A stretch of 64,000 bases of DNA from Trichodelitschia bisporula (lineage: Eukaryota > Ascomycota > Dothideomycetes > Phaeotrichales > Phaeotrichaceae), in contig ML996708.1 of assembly GCA_010356995.1 (NCBI GenBank), positions 248,001-312,000 on the forward strand. The letters are read 5' to 3'. How positions within the stretch are numbered: position 1 is the stretch's first letter; each line of letters starts with the position of its first letter. The notes under the pieces are model-generated. The model was given only the letters and a program-made list of their open reading frames with translations. It did no database searches and was not told where the DNA came from. The translations under genes and the position numbers were made by a program. Below are positions 57,675 to 64,000 of this stretch, piece after piece.

Positions 57675-58407
57675 GCCCCGTGGCTCCTTCCACGGATGGG
57701 TGAGCTGGGCTTCCGAGAGCTCTGCTGGGCCTTAAGGTTTGTCTTGTCTCGGCTGCGGCGAAGGGCCTGAACTGAGACATGGATGCAGTGTATGTCTGCT
57801 GAAGACGGCGGCAGACCGTGGCATTCCGGCTTCGTTTGCTTGCGGCACTGTTGAAATACATGCTCATCGATATCGGCGTTATTGTGGCATGGCTATGCAA
57901 CGAATTGGTTATGAGAACTGATAAACCCTCATCTTCGAGCTTACGCAGCCGGTTCAAGGAAAGTATCATTTACGGTATGTTTTCGCAGCAGTCTAACTCA
58001 TATACTTGCGATCCGATGTTACGGTAGAATTTACTTTGAGGGAAGGGTTTCCAGACCTGGCCGCTGTCCCTGTAACGATCTTGAGCCTCAGGCAGCAGCG
58101 CATAATGAACTCCTCATGTGGCTTCATCCGAGGCAAGTTGGACTCCAGCCCGCCACATGCTCCTTGTGGGGTAGCTATATGATGGGTCGTTAAACGCAGA
58201 GACCACAGTCGATTCCCCGCACCTGCTCCGGCTGTCCCGGGCTAAGCAAGCTCTGGAGTTACGCACGAAGTGGCAATGGCTTCGGTCAGAAGCACTGCTC
58301 ACCGTTCATCAATAAAGCCTCGCAACGCACTAGGAACTTGACTCTATTTTACTATTTCATACCTTTAACAAACTGAACGGGACCTGGCTCGTGTCCAATT
58401 ATTCACA
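57675..58407. other. Intergenic region, FAD oxidoreductase to ADH
   Basis: About 730 bp with no supported gene. The A/C-rich 60 bp before 58408 looks like the ADH leader. Confidence 0.5.
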
Positions 58408-59606
58408 ATGACTGAAACTCCGCAATTTGACATCCCAAAGGAATGTAAGGCTGGTGTGATTTACGACATTGGCCCTTCTTTCACCGCGAAGGTTGAAATG
58501 GTCCCGGTGCCGGAGCCAGGTGCGTAGATTTTTGTGGCTTTCCCGATCATCCCAGACAACCGGGCTAACAACAGCAGGCCCTGACGAAGTGCTTATCAAA
58601 CTGAACGCCACCGGGATATGCTATTCAGACGTGCACTATATGCTAGGTGACCTCGACGCCCCACCCATGTCCTTTTTCAACGTGCGATCTCCCGGCCATG
58701 AAGGTGCCGGTATTGTGGTCAAACTCGGCAGCAATGTCAAAAACTTCAAGCTCGGCGACCGCGCCGGCGTCAAGCCTCTGCTTGATACCTGCGGCTCATG
58801 CGAGCTCTGCTGGAGCGGCAGAGAGAATTACTGCCAGAATGTGATCCATACAGGTCTCATGTGCACGGGTTAGTGTGTCCTGTCTACTGTGCCACCGTTG
58901 AATGTGCTGACGCCCCCAAGGCACGTACCAGCAGTATATCGTCTCGCCGGCTAGGTATACAACGCCCATCCCGGAGGGCATCCCGGACTACGTCGCCGCA
59001 CCGATCATGTGCAGCGCTTCGACGATGGTGCGCTCGCTGCGCGACTCGGAGCTGCAGCCCGGCGATTGGGCGCTGTTTCCCGGCGGAGGTGGCGGCGTCG
59101 GCATCCAAGGCGTGCAGCTGGCCAAGGCCATGGGCTTCCGGCCCGTGGTTATTGACACGGGCGCGGCGAAGAAAGAGCTCGTACTGCAGATGGGGGCGGA
59201 GACATTTATCGACTTCAAGGAGACGCCGGATGTGGCTGCGGAGGCAGTTAGGATCTGCGACGGCGTGGGCCCGCATGGCGTGTTCGTTACTGCTCCACCG
59301 GCGTACAAGACGGCAGTGGAGCTGGTTGGACAGCGCATCGGTGCCAAGGTCATGTGCATTGGCTTGCCGCCGAAGGGATCTGGTATCTTGGGGGCCGAGC
59401 CAGGGAAGTACATACTCCGCAACTTGACGATCAAAGGTACGCTAGTCGGCACCATGGATGATACGCGAAGGGCGCTGGACTACGCGAAGAGAGGGGCGTT
59501 GAAGCAGGTGTGCGAGGTGTATCCCATCGACCGGCTGCCCGAGGCTGTTAACAAGTTAAGGAGAGGGGAGGTGGCAGGGCGGATGGTCGTCGATTTCAAT
59601 CAGTAG
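58408..59606 (+). CDS. Zinc-dependent alcohol dehydrogenase
   Basis: Three exons are inferred: 58408-58519, 58578-58868 and 58921-59606, with introns of 58 and 52 nt, giving 362 aa. Medium-chain ADH features are complete. Catalytic zinc ligands lie in TGICYSDVH and PGHEGAG, and the structural zinc cysteines in CGSCELCWSGRENYC. The Rossmann motif PGGGGGVGIQGVQLAKAMG binds NAD(P). FVTAPPAYKTAVELV and the C-terminal KLRRGEVAGRMVVDFN match yeast Adh1-type enzymes. It should interconvert primary or secondary alcohols and aldehydes or ketones in the cytosol; the substrate is unknown. It lies in the same direction as the FAD oxidoreductase, 730 bp downstream. Confidence 0.95.
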
Positions 59607-61565
59607 GGCACAGTCGATTGATTGTCACGAGGCGACAAAGCCGAAATGGCCTGCTTGGTTGGTCGATTGCGAGGTCGATCAATGCATTTAGCGCCGCATG
59701 GTACGATATTTGGCAAACAAGCTTTTACCTTCAAGTTGTTACTGGTAGAGCGGTCCCGCACTCTCGGTGCACGGTTGAATGTGGGTGCTCATTGGATCGA
59801 CAGCCGTTCTGCAAGGCCAAAAGGGACTTTACGTCTCGCTTTTGACTTCAAAGTAGACGATCTCGGATCTCAAGTACTGATTCGGCTCCCCTGTAGCACC
59901 GGGTAAGGCAATTGTAGCACTTAGGGCGGCAAACACTCAACGGGATTGATAGTCGAGCGTGGAAGTCTGGATGAATATGGAGATAAGTGCCGAGATGGGG
60001 ACCACACGCGCCTAGTAAGCACAATGGGAACCATTTTGAAAGCATGAGGGCCAAACCATTCAGAGAGAAATGAGAAAATTGTATCAGAAAGCCTGTTGGA
60101 TGCTCGACGACAAGAGTTGAAGTCCCTCAGGCGCGTAAGGCTGTGCCACATCTCTGCCTCGGCTAGCCCAGGTCTTGGCGCTTGAGATGAAACGGAGCAC
60201 GGTGCAGGGATTGGGCTGACACCACTCAACCATCGACAACCTCTCATCAACGTCTGGTCTAAGGTTCCGCTCAGTGCAAACCCTCTTTCATTCTTCCTGG
60301 CCCGGGATTCAGCTGGCAGTAAGCAATAGTGAATACTTGAAGAGAAGAGAGAAAGAAAAGTGCCGACTCGTACCGGACTCTTGCCCGACTTGTGCTGATC
60401 GAAACCTATCCGCACTGGTTGTGATGCTACGCTGATGCTACGCTGATGTGGGTCGGAGCCATGGATCTTATCTTCACCCGAGAAGCTGCAAAGTAACACC
60501 CTCCCTGGTGGACATCTCCTTCTCGAAGGAACTCACGAAGTTCTCCGAGGCAGATCCAAGGAACATTAAACTCCATTCCGATTCCACGGGCTCCCTCCGG
60601 CAACCTATGCCGCTAAACACTGTCAGGCATCAATTGGGGTCCAGGATGGGATTGCTCGATCACGAGGATGCCTTTAAGATAACCGGCACTCTGTTCCGAC
60701 TGTCTCGCGTACGCATATTCTTCGTTCTGCGCCTGGACCGCCAGCCAGTCGCGCGCCCTGGTCTCTGATCAATCTGATGTGGAAGGCTTGCCTGCTTCTC
60801 TTGGCCTTCCAATCTACCCTGTCACGGCCTACTGTGAGACTTCCATGCCAATGAGCGCTCTATAATGGCCGAGAGCCTGGACCTTTGAGTGCGCTCCACG
60901 ACCCTTTGTAAACTTTCCCTCTTTGACGCCTTCCCCATTCTGGATGTCGGCTAATGTGGGGCGGAATATGGCGAGAGAGATGTGTTCCCAGGGGTTCTTA
61001 CTAGCGGATCGTATCTCGAGAACCTTTAGTGGCTGATCTCACGACGGGCATTCAGTATCGGCCGATAATTCTGCTCATCATCGACCTCAAGGACCTGGCC
61101 TGCCTGCCTTCCACTTTGCTCATCCCCCATACCCGCCTAAAGTGCGTACCCGTTGATCGGAGACCGTGAACTTTCCACGCGCCCCCGTTTGAGGATTAGG
61201 GCTTTGGCGACGATATCCCTGACGCAGATGGTTGGCCGATATCACGTACCACCCGCTAAGGCGCCGCATACTTTTGGTGAGATCTGGTCCGACAAAATCA
61301 TCTCTCACAGGCCAGTTACTTCTGGATAAAGTCTCCAATAGCGGCCGAATGCCGTCTGCTTTCGGAAAGGCCCCTGGCTTTCCCTCCAAGCGGAACTAGT
61401 TAATTCGCACTCCCGCCTGATCGACCCCGCAGCCACGACCCTCATTGCACTCCGATACCCGTGGCCAACTGAACCCCCTCAAAGCGCATGTCATGAACCT
61501 ACAAACACCGGCTCGCTAGGCGCTTTCCATGCTTCGCTGAAAGTGCGAATCTCGCGGGTCCAACC
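59607..61565. other. Intergenic region, ADH to surface protein
   Basis: About 2 kb without a supported gene. A 192-codon minus-strand frame (59921-60499) has no recognisable motif and is not called. Confidence 0.5.
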
Positions 61566-62621
61566 ATGACCCGACACAAGGCGGCGCCATGGGCGCTCCT
61601 TCTGCTGCTCTTGCACCACGTCAGCTACCGTGTGCTAGCGGCACGGCAACTCTCCGCCGCTGTCAAAGCATGCTACTTCCCCGCCGGTGATGCCAGTACC
61701 GGCCGGCCCTGCTACCCCGACCAGCCGAACAGCGTGTGCTGCGCGCCGGGCTTCACTTGCATGAGTAACGGGGTGTGTACAAAGGCAGCAAACGACAAGA
61801 CGCTGAAGTACGACTACTACAGATCAGGCTGTACCGACTACAGCTTCCAGGACCCCGCCTGTCCACACTTCTGTCTGGGGCGTAAGTCACCCTTTCAAAG
61901 AAGAAACCCCTAGGACAACGGTCCACTAACCCTCTCGACAGCCGAAGACCACCAAGAACAAGGCCAAGGCCTCCAACTCTGCTCAGCCGAAACGGGCACA
62001 TACTGTTGCATGCGCGACTACGTCCAAAATTGCTGCTCGAACAGCACCCTGGTTTTCACCATCGGCGTACCTTCCCCCGTCACCGTCATCCAGCGGCCCA
62101 CCAAACCGGCCTTCCTAATTGGCGCCTCGCCTTCCGCCTCAATAGACCCCGCCTCTTCGCTCTCCCTCAATAGTACCTCATCTACCCACTCAAGCCAATA
62201 CGCCCGTGAAACAATCGTCGGCATAGCACTCGGCATATCCATCGCGGGCATCGTGGCCCTACTCGCCGGCGGATGGTGGTGGATACGACGCAGGCGGCGG
62301 CTGGCCGCGGAGGCAACAAGTACGGGTGCCGGAAAATCGGAGGAGGTACTGCCGAAAGGGACGTCTGTTACGGTGAGCAACTTAGGCACCGGCGACCCAG
62401 CGAGCCCGATTGAGCTGGATGTGCTGCGCCGGGAGAGGGAGGGACTGGCGGTGCCGACCGAGCCGCCACCGGGTATTGATGACCCGCCGGGGAGACCGCC
62501 TGGGTTTAACTCGCTGCCTGTGTCGCCGGTGGACCCACCGCCAGCGGGGAATGTGGCCGGATGGCCGGGGGTGGAGGGGCCCACTGTGGGCTTGCCGGTG
62601 GGGAGGAGACGGTCCGGATGA
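61566..62621 (+). CDS. Cys-rich single-pass surface protein (sensor-like)
   Basis: Two exons are inferred: 61566-61881 and 61942-62621, with a 60-nt phase-1 intron (GTAAGT...CTCGACAG), giving 331 aa. The N-terminus has a signal peptide (WALLLLLLHHVSYRVLA, cleavage near residue 25). The ectodomain contains about a dozen Cys (CYFPAGD, PCYPDQPNSVCCAPGFTC, CTDYS, CPHFCLG, CCMRDYVQNCC), then a Ser/Thr-rich stalk (about 165-205). A membrane helix (IVGIALGISIAGIVALLAGG) precedes WWWIRRRRR and a Pro/Gly-rich cytosolic tail. This arrangement is common in filamentous ascomycetes and resembles WSC/Mid2-type wall sensors in layout, but no WSC domain is evident. The function is unknown; a cell-surface role is inferred. 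Confidence 0.85.
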
Positions 62622-63744
62622 GGAAGTTATGAATAGGTGCTTCGGGTCATGGAGCGCCGTTGGAGATCAGTCATGGTAGCTGAGTCGGAAAGAGGCGGTG
62701 TTTCGATGCTCGATCGGAGGTCTACGACTCGAGGAGTTATCCCGGCATCCGGCTTTCAACGTCAAGAGCATCCGCTAGCGCGCTGCGGCCTGATCCCGGA
62801 CTCCGAGAACATCATGGGGGCTGGCGGTTGCAGGGCCTTGCTCTATGAGCATCGGCTCAAAAAGCGCCGTCTGAGCAAGTCGCGAGATCCAACCGGGCAA
62901 TCGAGGTCTGAAGGCAGGCAGAGATCGATTCTGCACAGTCCAGTGCCGGGGCGTTCAGGGCACAGGCCCAAGAAGAGAGAAAGACAATGAGGAAGACAGC
63001 ACTCGGTGTTTTCAAGCAACCGGGAATCGCCATATTGCCCAACGAACCAGCGCCATAGTCCCACCTAAGACCCGGAAAACTCTCTGAAGCTAGCTATCCG
63101 ATCCAGTGACCCGGTCCAGATGCGATCCTTCGAGCAGCAGGGGCAGATTCCAGGCCAGATCCGAATCCTTCAGGCAACAGAACCTGAATGCGGGCATCGG
63201 CCTTTCTAAATAGCCCAGCCGACTAACCCACATACCGCTCGTATACCATTCCCACACGCCCCAGATACCAAGCCGCAAAAAGCGGCAACCCAAACAAGCG
63301 CACCCCTCGCGCCAAGCAGGCGGTGACGAATGCCTCCTTTCACAGGTGGGGATGCTAGCCCTAGCAAATATAGCCGCTGGATATTTCTTCCGCAGGCGAG
63401 GCTGGGCGGACCAGGGAGTGGAAGGGGAATGTACAGTAACCAGCCTTGCTTTTACATAGACGGGAAAGGAATGCGGGCAAAGAGCTTTTGATATGTAAAC
63501 CCCGATTCGAACCGGGGGGGGCTAGCTTATGGATGAGCGAGCCCCCGGATAGACTACCAACATTTGACATCTTCGTACATAAGCTCGTGAAGCTCGTGAA
63601 AACCCCCATCAGCCTCGTCAAATTCCCCACCTCAGCACCATCGTGAAGAGCCTCCGCAAGGCAAGAATAGCCCCAAACGCCCGCCAAAGCCCTGAAAAGA
63701 CCGGATCGTACAATCCATCACCCTGAATCCGCCAGCAGCAGGAC
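62622..63744. other. Intergenic region near the right edge
   Basis: No supported gene. A tRNA T-arm-like word (GGTTCGAATC on the minus strand, about 63501-63510) occurs, but no complete cloverleaf can be folded around it. Confidence 0.45.
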
Positions 63745-64000
63745 CTACCCCTCAAGCGCGACAACCCACACCGTGGGCACAACTTCCCCGCCAGCCGCCC
63801 GGCCACCAAGCATCAACGCCCTCACACCATCAACCTCACTCCCTGCCGCGGAGGCAACCGTATACCCATCCACCGGCAACAAACCCACCTTCTTCAACGG
63901 CAACTCATCCCCAAACTGATCCACAAACGCCGCATCCACCCCAACAACCCCCGTAACCACACCCTCATCCTCATCCTCCGTGTCCGTCCCCGCAGCCCTG
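63745..64000 (-). CDS. C-terminal fragment of a gene running off the window
   Basis: A minus-strand frame is open from the right edge to a stop at 63745 (about 84 codons). It reads an acidic patch (TEDEDEGVV), then FVDQFGDELPLKKVGLLPVD and a Val/Gly-rich end (VVPTVWVVALEG). The composition looks coding and the frame has no break. The family is not recognised, and the rest of the gene lies outside the window. It could also be a chance open frame. Confidence 0.35.
   Translation of the reverse strand, partial: RAAGTDTEDEDEGVVTGVVGVDAAFVDQFGDELPLKKVGLLPVDGYTVASAAGSEVDGVRALMLGGRAAGGEVVPTVWVVALEG

Noticed and set aside
63498-63517. Possible tRNA (T-arm-like CCGGTTCGAATCGG on the minus strand)
   Set aside because: T-stem pairing is off by one and no acceptor, D or anticodon arms can be assembled around it.
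1-64000. CRISPR arrays, operons, bacterial-type ribosome binding sites
   Set aside because: The window is eukaryotic nuclear DNA; no spaced direct-repeat array was seen.

Overview
The window is nuclear DNA of a filamentous ascomycete (Pezizomycotina). Most genes are split by 43-60 nt introns with GT...CTAAC/CTGAC...AG signals. The recognisable genes are typical of this group: an NDT80/PhoG regulator of the XprG/VIB-1 type, a GH3-GNAT fusion, a CmcJ/AsaB-like oxygenase, Arp8, Did2, NC2-beta and a U2 snRNA. Class-level placement (Dothideomycetes or Eurotiomycetes) is a guess. All exon borders given here are read by eye from splice signals, frame and family fit.

Layout. 1-8.4 kb is gene-free and repeat-rich: a foldback element with near-perfect 60-bp inverted ends (1-323), two diverged copies of a ~217-bp MITE, a nested inverted repeat (4758-5250) and a ~570-bp element with long subrepeat-bearing inverted ends (5344-5913). 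No reverse transcriptase, integrase or transposase is recognisable. 8.4-21.4 kb: tRNA-Arg(CCU) with intron, a transcription-kinase cyclin (-) divergent from a mitochondrial-type DEAH helicase (+), a kinesin (+) and a GH3-GNAT enzyme fusion (+) with a 7-nt microexon. 21.4-32.8 kb: a long pyrimidine-rich upstream region with a minisatellite and poly-C leads to an XprG/VIB-1-like regulator (+). tRNA-Gly(CCC) follows, then an atypical hexokinase-like gene (-) interrupted by one TAG. 32.8-41.8 kb: an UNC93-like membrane protein (-), a nine-exon vacuolar cation/H+ exchanger (-) and a small MITE. 41.8-46 kb is a compact housekeeping block: ESCRT-III Did2 (-), U2 snRNA (+) and INO80 subunit Arp8 (-). 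48-64 kb: a small unknown protein, an HSL-type esterase, a CmcJ/AsaB-like oxygenase, NC2-beta, three oxidoreductases (SDR, FAD/DAO, zinc ADH), a single-pass Cys-rich surface protein, and a gene fragment running off the right edge.

How the genes may work together. In Aspergillus nidulans, XprG and the non-catalytic hexokinase XprF both control extracellular protease production during carbon starvation. Finding homologues of both types as convergent neighbours here is the most suggestive link in the window. Did2 and U2 share a short divergent promoter. The cyclin, Arp8 and NC2-beta are all transcription or chromatin factors but are not obviously linked. The SDR/DAO/ADH group could be a small catabolic or redox cluster, but no core biosynthetic gene is present.
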